Positions 9,613 through 18,768 of a stretch of 64,000 nucleotides of DNA are shown here, in pieces. The notes under the pieces are model-generated. The model worked only from the letters and a program-made list of their open reading frames with translations. It had not been told where the DNA came from and made no database searches. This DNA is from Perognathus longimembris pacificus (taxonomy: Eukaryota > Chordata > Mammalia > Rodentia > Heteromyidae). Positions within the stretch are counted from its first letter, which is position 1. Each line of letters begins with the position of its first letter. A program made the position numbers and the translations under genes. The stretch covers positions 1 through 64,000 of the forward strand of contig NW_025958713.1 in NCBI RefSeq assembly GCF_023159225.1. Reading direction: 5' to 3'.

Positions 9613-10349
9613 CTTTTCAGCACAGTTTCCTGGGCTTAATTTCCTTCATGGAAGTTGGGATTCTGCGAGCAGAGATCTCTACTGCCACCCTGTGGCAAAG
9701 AGGGGATTGGACTGCTTTCTGTTGCTCTCTGCTGCCACCCAGTAGAGTTTGGTGCACATGACATCCTGCCAGCAGGTTGGGACAATGGGAACAGAGATCT
9801 CTACTGCCACCCAGTGGACAAAGGAGGAATTGCACTGCTTTTGCTGACTCTCTGGCGCCACCAGGTGGAATTCTGTTTCCATGACAGCCAGCCACTGGCA
9901 TTATAATCTGAGAACTGTGGCAGGTTTTTATCTCCATTTTTGCAAGTCTTAATGTTGCTCAGAAAGCGTTCATGATGAAGATGGGTGGCTTACACCCCCA
10001 AGAGGTGAGGAGTACTTTCTCTCCTGTGCAAAAGGTGGCAGCAGAGAGCTCATTTTCCAGAATGACTTGCTTGTCTTTGGACGCTCTGTCCTTATTCTCC
10101 ACTTGGTGGCAGCAGAGATCTACTGAAAGTAGCACATTTCCCTCTTGCCTTCAAGGTGGCAGTAGAGACCTCATTTCCCAGAATTTCAAATATGATGGAG
10201 GATGTTATACGTTAAATATCCACTGGGTGGGGCTAGAGGTCTATGCAAAGCAGCACAATTCCTCCCTTGACCACAGGGTGGCAGTAGAGATCTCTGTTCC
10301 CAGAATTCCAAGCAAAAGGCAGGAAGTTAAGCACAGAAGTTCCCAATGG
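9613..10349 (+). repeat. 122-bp tandem array, second block of left arm
   Basis: Cores at 9684, 9734, 9806 and 9857 show the 50/72/51 spacing. At 9855-9868 the sequence GCGCCACCAGGTGG gives the best CTCF-like match in the window on the minus strand (CCACCTGGTGGCGC), and the overlapping plus-strand CCACCAGGTGG fits the first eleven positions of the CTCF core. Orientation reverses near 9950. Confidence 0.85.
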
Positions 10350-10455
10350 TAGAGGCTGGGAATGTGGCCTAGTGGTACATTGCCGGCCTTGCATGCATGA
10401 AGCCCTGGATTCTATTCCCCAGCCCGACATACACAGAAAATGAAGGGAGTGGCAG
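10350..10455 (+). mobile_element. Left monomer of the ID-like SINE, truncated
   Basis: GGCTGGGAATGTGGCCTAGT to GAAAATGAAGGGAGTGGC is only the left monomer. The B box is damaged (GGATTCTATTCC). The right monomer is replaced after GAGTGGC by cassette DNA (TATCTACTGCCACCGTGTGG), so this is a recombination junction and marks the end of the inverted arm. Confidence 0.75.
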
Positions 10456-10978
10456 TGTGAATATCTACTGCCACCGTGTGGCCGAAGGAGGAATTGCATG
10501 TTTGAAAGTGCCTTTCTGGTGCCACCCAGTGGAATTTGTTGCTCATGACATCTTGCTAGCCAATTAAATTGTGGCAACACAGATCTCTACTGCCACCCTG
10601 TGGACAACTAAGAGATTTTGGGAATTTGCGTAGATCTCTAGCTCCACCCAGTGGATATTTGTGTCCATGACTTCCTCCTCCTAGCTTGGCATCCTGGGAA
10701 ATGTGATCTCCAGCGCCACCCAGTGGACTGGATGGGAATTTTCTGCTGACTGTAGGCCTCTGCCGCCCCCCAGTGGTATGTCGTGTGCATAACGTCCCGT
10801 CGGCCCGTTGGAATTCTGGGCCCTGTGATCTCTGGGGTCCCCCTGTGGGCGAGAGTGGGATTTCCCTGCTTTCTGTGGATCTCTGTCATTATCGAGGGGA
10901 GTCGTGTGGGCCTCACGTCCTGCCCGCTGATGATCACTCTCAGAGAGCCATGGCCACCAACTCTATTCTTCAGGTATT
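10456..10978 (+). repeat. GC-richer cassette segment (block P, copy 1)
   Basis: A variant of the 122-bp array with private features: TAGCTCCACCCAGTGGATAT, GTAGGCCTCTGCCGCCCCCC, CTGTGATCTCTGGGGTCCCC and GTTATCGAGGGGAGTCG-like sequence, ending at TATTCTTCAGGTATTCTTCC. Copies at 14950-15524, 42945-43515 and, partly, 45915-46296. Confidence 0.85.
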
Positions 10979-11620
10979 CTTCCTGTCTATCTGTCTATTT
11001 ATCTAAATAACCATCTATGTAATTACCAATCTACTTATTAATCTATCTATGTACCTATCTAATTATCTATTTATCTATCTATCTATGTGTTTGTCAATCT
11101 ATTTAAATATGTATTTATCTAACTAACCAACTGTCAAACTATTATCTCTATATCTAACTATCCAAATAACTATGTACCTATCTATCTAAATATCTATGTG
11201 TCTATTAATACAACTATCTATTTAACTCTCTATCTACCTACCTATCTATGCATCTTCTTTCTAACTGCATATCTAAGTAGCAATCAAAGTATCTATGTAT
11301 CTATCTGTCTATCTACCTATCGATTAAACTATCTATCCAAATATCTATTTATCTATTTACCTATCTGACTATCTATATAATTATCTATCTATCAAAATAT
11401 CTATGTATCTCTGTATATAACTATGTATCTATGTATCTATCTATCTAACTAATTATTTATATAAGTATCTACATATCTTACTATTTCTTCATCTAACTAA
11501 TTATTTATCTATTTATCCAGTAACTATGTACCTGTCTAAATAAGATCTACCTACCTATCTACCTATCTATTTAGCTATCTAACAATCTATGTAACTATCT
11601 TACTATGATCACTGTTTCTA
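10979..11620. repeat. (TATC)n microsatellite, cassette copy 1
   Basis: Imperfect CTAT/TATC tetranucleotide tract with frequent TAAC and TATG variants. The order of variants (for example the AAATATGTATTTATCTAACT segment) is shared with 15525-16180 and 43516-44168, so the tract was copied along with the cassette. Confidence 0.95.
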
Positions 11621-11796
11621 TTATGACAAACTTCTGGCAGGATGTCATGCACACAAAATTCCACTGGGTGGCAGCAGAGAGCTACAGAATGCAGTCAATT
11701 CCCCTCTAGGCCACACGGTGGCAGTAGAGATCTCTGCTTCCAGAATTCCAGCCTCCAAGCAGGAAGTTAAGTCCAGGAAACCCTGCTGAAAAGCAC
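11621..11796 (-). repeat. 122-bp array segment following the microsatellite
   Basis: Reads CCACTGGGTGGCAGCAGAGA and CCACACGGTGGCAGTAGAG on the plus strand and ends CAGGAAGTTAAGTCCAGGAA before the tRNA-like SINE. The same segment follows each (TATC)n tract. Confidence 0.8.
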
Positions 11797-11983
11797 TGGG
11801 GAGGTGGCTTAGTGGTAGAGCGCTCGCCCTGCATGCACGCAGCCTGGGTTCAATTCCGGGTCAGGAAAGTCACAGTTTTTCATTTTCTGTGTGGTGGAAA
11901 ACAAACATGACAGCCTTGGCATGACGCCCTAGAGGCTCAAGCTACCAGAAGAGGGAAATATTGGCATTTCCTTTCTTTTATTT
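11797..11983 (+). mobile_element. tRNA-like SINE
   Basis: GGTGGCTTAGTGGTAGAGCG with GGGTTCAATTCCGGG supplies A and B boxes; GCGCTCGCC between them resembles tRNA-Ala/Gly. The body (GTGTGGTGGAAAACAAACAT to GCATTTCCTTTC) follows. Confidence 0.8.
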
Positions 11984-12178
11984 CCTGTTTGCCAGTTGTA
12001 AGGTTTGAACTCAGGGCCTAAGCACTGTCCCATTCTTCTTTTGGCTCAAGGCTAGCACTCTACCACTTGAGCCACAGCGCCGCTCCCCTCATTTTCTGTG
12101 TATGTCGGGCTGGGGAATCGAACCCAGGGCTTCATGCATGCGAGGCTAGCACTGTACCACTAGGCCACATTCCCAGCC
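11984..12178 (-). mobile_element. Dimeric ID-like SINE
   Basis: On the minus strand the left monomer is GCTGGGAATGTGGCCTAGTG with B box GGGTTCGATTCCCC, and the right monomer carries GTGGTAGAGTGCTAGCCTTG. It lies head-to-head against the preceding plus-strand SINE, as in every cassette. Confidence 0.85.
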
Positions 12179-13032
12179 TCTCCCAGTGGGATTTTCTGTG
12201 CTTACCTTCCTGGCTGTAGCTTGGAATTCTGGGGACAGAGATCTTTACTGCCATCCAGTGGCTGGGGGAGGAATTGCATAAGTTTGAAAGTAACTCTCAA
12301 GCGCCACCCAGTGGAATTTGGTGTGCATGACATCCTGCCAGCTGATTGGAATTCTGGGAACATAGATCTCTACTGCCACTGTGTGGTCAAGGAGGAATTG
12401 TGCTGCTTTGCATAGATCTCAAGCCCCACGTAGTGGATTTTTAAGGCATAACATCCTGCAACACGTTTGGAATTCTGGGAAATGTCAACTCTACTGCCAC
12501 CTTGTCGGCAAGAGGGATATTGGCTGGTTTCAGTAGATCTCTGCTGCCACCCAGTGGCGAATAAGGACATAATATCCTAAGACAAGCTAGGCATTCTGGG
12601 AAATGAAGTCTCTGTTGTAACCTGTGGACAGGAAAGGAAGTACTTCCTGGGGACTGAAGTGGGGGCCCTGCCACCCACCTTCATCATGAATGCATTCTGA
12701 GCATTCTAAGACTTGCCAACATGGAGATCCAAACCTGTCACAGTTCTCAGAATTATCATCCCACTGGCTAGATGTCATGCACACAGAATTCCACTGGGTG
12801 GTGCCAGAGAGCAACTGAAGGCAGCAAAATTCCTCCCTTGTCAACTGGGTGGCAGCAGAGATCTCTGTTTCCATTATCCCTACCTGCTGGCAGGATGTCA
12901 TGCGCACCAAACTCCACTGGATGGCAGCAGAGAGCTACAGAAAGAAGTCAATTCGCCTCTTGGCCACAGGGTGGCAGTAGAGAAATCTGCTACCAGGCAG
13001 GAAATTAAGCCCAGGAAACCCTGCTGAATAGC
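12179..13032 (+). repeat. 122-bp tandem array with central orientation switch
   Basis: Cores at 12250, 12303, 12375, 12425, 12496 and 12546 (spacing 53/72/50/71/50) define the 122-bp unit. Near 12620-12730 a hinge (GGACAGGAAAGGAAGTACTT, then CTTCATCATGAATGC) reverses the orientation, and the following units read CCACTGGGTGGTGCCAG. The private core CCCCACGTAGTGG is shared with 13893. Confidence 0.85.
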
Positions 13033-13229
13033 ACTGGGGAGTTAGTCTAGTGGTAGAGGTCTTGCCTCACATGCATTAAGCCCCGGGTTCAATTCCCGGG
13101 TCAGGGGAATCATGTTCCTTCATTTTCTGTGTGGTGGAGAACCAACATGGCAACTTTGGCATGCAGCCCTAGAGGCTCAAACCACCAGGAGCACAGGAAC
13201 CAGGGAATGCTGGCATTTTCTTTCTTTTT
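13033..13229 (+). mobile_element. tRNA-like SINE
   Basis: Starts CACTGGGGAGTTAGTCTAGT and contains GGGTTCAATTCCCGGGTCA. The A-box region is changed (TTAGTCTAGTGG). The body runs to GGCATTTTCTTTC. Confidence 0.75.
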
Positions 13230-13365
13230 TTTCCTGTATTCCAGTCCTGGGGCTTGAACTCAGGGCCTGAGCACTGTCCCTGGCCTCCTTAGCTCAAGGC
13301 AAGCACTCGACAACTTGTGCCACACCCTTCATTTTCTGTGTATGTCTGGCTGTGGACTTGAACCA
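13230..13365 (-). mobile_element. ID-like SINE, truncated at a recombination joint
   Basis: The right monomer is present, but the left monomer stops at GACTTGAACC and continues as AACATGGTTGCCTTGG, which belongs to the body of the other SINE type. After the joint the SINE body and a second minus-strand SINE are repeated. Confidence 0.7.
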
Positions 13366-13648
13366 ACATGGTTGCCTTGGAATGCTGCCATAGAGGCTCA
13401 AACCACCAGGAGCACAGGAAGGATAGATGTTGGCATTTACTTTCTTTTTTTTCTGTTTTCTAGTCCTGGGGCTTGAACTCATAGCCTGCGCACTGTCCCT
13501 GGCTTCTTTTGGCTCAAGGATAGCACTCTGCCACTTGAGCCACAGCGCCACTCCCTTCAATTTCTGTGTTTGTCGGGCTGGGGAAATGAACCCAGGGCTT
13601 CATGCATGCGAATCCAGCACTGTACCACTAGGCCACATTCCCAGCCTC
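13366..13648 (-). mobile_element. Second copy: SINE body plus dimeric ID-like SINE
   Basis: 13366-13440 is the plus-strand SINE body (CTCAAACCACCAGGAGCACA); 13441-13648 is a full minus-strand dimer with right monomer GTGGCAGAGTGCTATCCTTG and left monomer ending at CCTAGTGGTACAGTGC. Confidence 0.75.
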
Positions 13649-14510
13649 TCCCAGTGGGGATTTTTGTGCTTAATTTCTTTGCTGGAGCTTGGATTTCTGG
13701 GAACAGAGATCTGTACTGCCATCCTGTGGCCAAGGGAGGAATTTCATAAGTTTGAAAGTAACTCTCTGGCGCACCCAGTGGAATTTGCTGCACATGACAT
13801 CCTGCCAGATGATTGGAATTCTGGGACCATAGATCTCTACTGCCCCCCTGTGGTCAAGGGAGGAATTGTGCTGCTTTGCATAGATCTCAAGCCCCACGTA
13901 GTGGATTTTTAAGGCATAACATCCTGCAACACGTTTGGAATTCTGGGAAATGTCATCTCTACTGCCACCCTCGTCGGCAAGAGGGATATTGGCTGTTTTC
14001 AGTAGATCTCTGCTGCTTCCCAGTGGCAAATAAGGACATAGCATCCTAGGACAAGCTAGGCATTCTGGGAAATGCGGTTTCTGCTGTACCCTGTGGACAG
14101 GAGAGGAAGTACTCTCTGGGGACTAAGGGGGGAGCCTTCCACCCACCTTCGTCCTGAATGCTCTCTGAGCAACACTAAGATGTGCCAACATTGAGATCCA
14201 AACCTGCCAGTTTCCAGAATTATCATTCCACAAACAGGATGTAATGCACACAGAATTCCACTGGATGGCACCAGAGACCAATGAAAGCTGTGAATTCCTC
14301 CCTTGTCCACAGAGGGGCAGCAGAGATCTCTGTATCCATTATTCCAACCAGCTGGCTGGATGTCATGTGCACCAAACTCCACTGGGTGGTAGTAGAGAGC
14401 TACAGAAAACAGTCAATTCCCATCTTGGCCACAGGGTGGCGGTACAGATATCTGGTCTGAGATTCCCATCCTCCAGGCAGGAAGTTAAGACCAGGAAACC
14501 CTGCTGAAAG
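13649..14510 (+). repeat. 122-bp tandem array, copy 1.47 kb downstream
   Basis: Repeats the 12179-13032 block; AAGCCCCACGTAGTGGAT occurs at 12421 and again at 13889, 1468 bp apart. Contains the hinge CAGGAGAGGAAGTACTCTCT at about 14097 and the reversed half to CCAGGAAACCCTGCTGAAAG. Confidence 0.85.
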
Positions 14511-14699
14511 GCACTGAGGATGTGGCCTTGTGGTAAAGCACTCGCCTCACATGCACGCAGCCCTGGGTTCGATTCCCGGGTCTGGGGGAATCATGCTTCT
14601 TCTTTCCATTTGTAGTGGAGAACAAACATGGTAGCCTTGGCATGCTGCCATAGAGGCTCAAACCACCAGGAGCACAGGAAGAAGGTACACTGGCATTTC
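14511..14699 (+). mobile_element. tRNA-like SINE
   Basis: GATGTGGCCTTGTGGTAAAG and GGGTTCGATTCCCGGGTC keep both Pol III boxes, including an unmutated GGTTCGA. Body to GGCATTTCCTTTC. Confidence 0.8.
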
Positions 14700-14906
14700 C
14701 TTTCTTTTGGTTCTGATTGCCAAACCTGGGGCTTGAACTCAGGGTCTGAGCACTGTCTCTGACTTCTTTATGCTCAAGGCTAGCACTCTGCCACTTGAGC
14801 CACAGCGCCACTCCCTTCATTTTCTGTATATGTCGGGCTTGGGAATCGAACTCAGGGCTTCATACATGTGAGGCCAGCGCTGTACCACTAGGCCACATTG
14901 CCAGCC
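14700..14906 (-). mobile_element. Dimeric ID-like SINE
   Basis: The plus strand reads CTTGAACTCAGGGTCTGAGC (right monomer B-box region), GCCACTTGAGCCACAGCGCC and then GAATCGAACTCAGGGC (left monomer B box). Full-length dimer. Confidence 0.8.
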
Positions 14907-15524
14907 ACTCCCAGTGGTATTTTCTCTGCTTAACTTCCTGGCTGGAACATGGAATTCTGGGAATAGAGATCTCTACTGCCACCATTTGCCGAGGGAGGAA
15001 TTGCATGTTTGAAAGTACCTTTCTGGCGCCACCAGTGGAATTTGTTGCGCATGACAACCTGCCAGCCAAGTAAATTGTGGCAACAGAGATCTCTACTGCC
15101 ACCCTGTGGACAAGTAAGGGATTTTGGGAATTTGCGTAGATCTGTAGCTCCACCCAGTGGATATTTGTGTCCATGATTTCCTCCTCCTAGCTTGGCATTC
15201 TGGGAAATGTGATCTCCAGCACCACCCTGTGGACTGGATGGGAATTTTCTGCTGACTGTAGGCCTCTGCCGCCCACCCAGTGGAATGTCGTGTGCATAAC
15301 GCCCCACCGGCCCATGGGAATTCTGGGCCCTGTGATCTCTGGGGTCCCCCTGTGGGCGACAGTGGGATTTCCCTGCTTTCTGTGGATCTCTGTCGTTATC
15401 GAGGGGAGTCGTGTGGGCTTCACGTCCTGCCCGCTGATGATCACTCACAGGACCCGAGGCGGCCATGGCCACAATGTGGGTGAGAGAGCCATGGCCCCCC
15501 AACTCTATTCTTCAGGTATTCTTC
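14907..15524 (+). repeat. Cassette block P, copy 2
   Basis: Matches 10456-10978 in order and orientation, with an insertion near the end (GACCCGAGGCGGCCATGGCC) that copy 1 lacks. Contains GCGCCACCAGTGGAATTTG and the GTTATCGAGGGGAGTCG segment. Confidence 0.85.
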
Positions 15525-16180
15525 CTGTCTATCTGTCTATCTAACTACTCATCTATGTAATTACCAATCTACTTATTAATCTGTCTATGTACCTATCTAA
15601 TTATCTATCTATCTATCTATCTATCTAACTATATATGTATTTGTCAATCTATTTAAATATGTATTTATCTCACTAACCATCTGTCAAACTATTATCTATA
15701 TATCTAACTATACAAATAACTATGTACCTATCTATCTAAATATCTATGTGTCTATTTATACAACTATCTATCTAACTCTCTATCTACATACCTATTTATG
15801 CATCTCCTTTCTGTCTAACTACAAATCTAAGTAGCAACCAAAGTATCTATGTATCTATGTATGTATCTATCGATGTATCTATGTATCTATCTATCTATCT
15901 ACCTATCTATTAAACTATCTATCTATTTATCTAACTATTTACCTATCTGACTATCTAATTATCTATCGAAATATCTATGTATCTATGTATATAACTACGT
16001 ATCTATGTATCTATCTGTCTATCTAATTATTATATAACTACATATCTTACTATGTATTGATCTAACTAATTATTTATCTATTTATCCATGTAACTATGCA
16101 CTTGTCTAAATAACATCTATCTACCTATCTACCTATCTATCTAGCTGTCTAACAATCAATGTAACTATCTTACTATGATC
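15525..16180. repeat. (TATC)n microsatellite, cassette copy 2
   Basis: Same variant order as 10979-11620, with expansion of pure TATC near 15605-15628 and an added GTATCTATCGATGTATC patch near 15860. About 4.5 kb downstream of copy 1. Confidence 0.95.
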
Positions 16181-16358
16181 ACTGTTTCCATTATTACAAA
16201 CTATTGGCAGGATGTCATGTTCACAAAATTCCACTGGGTGGCAGCAGAGAGCTACAGAAAGCAGTCAATTCCTCTCTTGGCCACACGGTGGCAGTAGAGA
16301 TTGCTCCCAGAATACCAGCCTCCAAGCAGGAAGTTAAATCCAGGAAACCCTGCTGAAA
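16181..16358 (-). repeat. 122-bp array segment after the second microsatellite
   Basis: Parallels 11621-11796 almost base for base; the second core is CCACACGGTGGCAGTAG and a short deletion removes ATCTC before the GCTCCCAG. Confidence 0.8.
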
Positions 16359-16549
16359 AGCACTGGGGAGGTGGCTTAGTGGTAGAGCGCTCGCCCTGCA
16401 TGCATGCAGCCTGGGTTCAATTCCTGGGTCAGGAAAATCACGATTTCTCATTTTCTGTGTGGTGGAGAACCAACATGACAGCCTTGGAATGCCGCCCTAG
16501 AGTCTCAAACCACCAGAAGCACAGGAAGCAGGGAATACTGGCATTTCCT
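16359..16549 (+). mobile_element. tRNA-like SINE
   Basis: GGTGGCTTAGTGGTAGAGCG with GGGTTCAATTCCTGGGT; closest to the copies at 11797 and 44353 (both with CTCGCCCTGCATGC). Confidence 0.8.
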
Positions 16550-16757
16550 TTCTTTTTTTTTTTTCCGTTTGCAAGTCCTAAGGTTTGAACTCAGGTTCTG
16601 AGCACTGTCCCTGGCTTCTTTTGGCTCAAGGCTAGCACTCGACCACTTGCGGCACAGCGTCACATCCTTCATTTTCTGTGTATGTGGGGCTGGGGAATTG
16701 AACCCAGGGCTTCATGCATGGGAGGCCCGCACTGTACCACTAGGCCACATTCCCAGC
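16550..16757 (-). mobile_element. Dimeric ID-like SINE
   Basis: Complete dimer. The plus strand shows AAGGTTTGAACTCAGGTTCT (right B box) and GGGGAATTGAACCCAGGGC (left B box). This SINE marks the inner end of the right inverted arm. Confidence 0.8.
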
Positions 16758-17625
16758 TTCTCCCAGTGGGATTTTTTGTGCTTAACTTCCTGTCTGGAAT
16801 TTGGAATTCTGGGAACAGAGATCTCTACTGCCACTCTGTGGACAAGGGAGGAATTGCGTACATTTGAAAGTAACTCTCAAGCGCCACCCAGTGGAATTTG
16901 GTGAGCATGGCATCCAGCCTGGAGATTGGAATTCTGGTAACAGGGATCTCTACTGCCACCCTGTGGTCAAGGGAGGAATTGTGCTTCTTTGCATAGACCT
17001 CTAGCCCCACCCAGTGGATACTTAAGGCATAACATCCTGCAACACATTTGGAATTCAGAGAAATTTGATCTCTACTGCCACCTTGTGGGCAAAATGGGAA
17101 TTTTCTGCTTTCAGTAGATCTCTGCTGCCACCAAGTGGAGAATAAGGACATAGCATCCTAGGAGAATCTAGGCACTCGGAAATGATCCCTGTGCTGCCAC
17201 CTTGTGGATAGGAGTGGAAGTACTTCGTGGGGCCTGAAGAGGGGCATGCCATCCACATTCATTATTAAAGCTTTCTGAGCAAAGCTAAGGGTTGCCAACA
17301 TGGAAATCCAAATCTGTTACAGTTCTCAGAATTCTCATACCACTGGCCAGATGTAATGCACACAGAATTCCACTGGGTGGCGCTAGAGAGCCACCGAAAC
17401 TAGTGCAATTCCTATCTGTTCCACGGGGTGGCAGAAGAGATCTCTGTATCCATTATTCTAACCATCTGGTGGGATGTCATGCACACCAAACTCCACTGGG
17501 TGGCAGCAGAGAGCTACAGAAAACAGGTAATTCCACTCTTGGCCACAGGGTGGTAGTAGAGATCTCTGCTCCCAGAATCCCAACCTCTAAGCAGGAAGTT
17601 AAGCCAACGAAACCCTGCTGAAAAG
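16758..17625 (+). repeat. 122-bp tandem array
   Basis: Units at 16800-17200 read CTACTGCCACTCTGTGGACA and TCAAGCGCCACCCAGTGG; after the hinge at about 17200-17300 the orientation reverses. CCACTGGGTGGCGC lies at 17370-17383. Confidence 0.85.
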
Positions 17626-17804
17626 CACTACGGAGGTGGCCTAGGGGTAGAGCACTCGCCTCACATGCATTAAGCCCCAGGTTCAATTCCCGGGTCAGGA
17701 GAATCATGGTTCTTCATTCTCTGTGTGGTAGAGAACAAACACGGTAGCCTTGGCATGCCGCCCTAGAGGCTCAAACCACCAGGAGCACAGGAAGGGGACA
17801 CTGT
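17626..17804 (+). mobile_element. tRNA-like SINE, body shortened
   Basis: GGTGGCCTAGGGGTAGAGCA and AGGTTCAATTCCCGGGTCA. The body ends at AGGAAGGGGACACTGTC, with the CTGGCATTTCC segment deleted. Confidence 0.75.
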
Positions 17805-17957
17805 CACTGCCTTCTTTTGGCTCAAGGCTAGCACTCTACCACTGGAGCCACAGTGCCACTCCCTTCATTTTCTCTGTATTTCAGGCTGGGGAATTGAACC
17901 CAGGGCTTTATGCATGGGAGACCAACACTGTACCACTAGGCCACATTCCCAGCCTCT
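17805..17957 (-). mobile_element. ID-like SINE, right monomer truncated
   Basis: Begins CTGCCTTCTTTTGGCTCAAG, so the B-box part of the right monomer is lost. The left monomer is complete with GGGGAATTGAACCCAGGGC. Same truncation context as the inverted counterpart around 9290-9420 is not seen there, so the deletion is specific to this copy. Confidence 0.7.
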
Positions 17958-18768
17958 CCCAGTGGGATTTTCTGGGCTTAACTTCCTGGCTGGAGCTTGG
18001 GATTCTGGGAACAGAGTTCTTTACTGCCATCCTGTGGCCGAGGGAGGAATTGCATAACTTTGAAAGTAACTCTCTGGCACCACCCAGTGGAATTTGGCCC
18101 ACATGGCATCCTGTCTGGAGATTGGAATTCTGGGAACAGAGATCTCTACTGCCACCTGTGGGACAAGGGAGGAATTGTATTATTTTGCATAGATCTCTAG
18201 CCCAACGCAGTGGATATTTAAGGCGTACAACATGCTTGGAATTCTGGGGAAATGAGATCTCTGCTGCCATCTTGTGTGCAAGAGGGTAATTTGCTGCTTT
18301 CAGTAGATCTCTGCTGCCACCCAGTGGAGAATAAGGACATACCATCCTAAGACAAGATAGGCATTCTGGGAAAGTACTTGCTTCTACCACCTTGATTACA
18401 GGAGAAGTACACCCTACATCTTCAGGCATAGGGGCGGGTCACCCACCTTCATCATGAACGCTTTCTGAGCAACACTTAGACTTTCCAACATGGGAGATCA
18501 AAAGCTGTCACAGTTCCAGAAATATGATCCCACTGGCTGGATGTCATACACACAGAATTCCACTGGATGGCGCCAGAGAGCCATTGAAAACAGTTCAAGT
18601 CCTCCCCTGTCCACTGGGTGGCAGTAGAGTTCTCTGTTATTAGAATTCCAAGTGCTGGCAGGATGTCATGCACACAAATCGCCACTGGGTGGCAGCAGAG
18701 AGCTACAGAGAGCAGTCAATTCCTCTTTTCCACAGGGTGGCGCTAAAGATCTTGTTTCCCAGACTCCG
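17958..18768 (+). repeat. 122-bp tandem array at the cassette/satellite junction
   Basis: Mirror of 8406-9219. The minus-facing half ends CCACAGGGTGGCGCTAAAGA at about 18736, followed by CTTGTTTCCCAGACTCCGAG and the 20-bp satellite. Also has CCACTGGATGGCGC at 18560-18573. Confidence 0.85.

Larger units (their letters stand above)
4649..10450 (+). repeat. Left arm of a large inverted repeat
   Basis: The reverse complement of this stretch follows 16.69-23.44 kb through both the cassette DNA and the satellite. Diagnostic matches include the reversed satellite to cassette junction (8400 against 18765), monomer-by-monomer agreement around ATTTCATGCTTAGCTCCTGA, the GGCCACATGGCATCC-type block at 9060 against 18100, and the same SINE pair. 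Indels and several percent divergence are evident. Confidence 0.8.

Noticed and set aside
8358..18289. Frames of 100-190 codons in the 122-bp cassettes, in both directions
   Set aside because: They cross SINEs, reverse-oriented arrays and simple repeats with no conserved frame between cassette copies.
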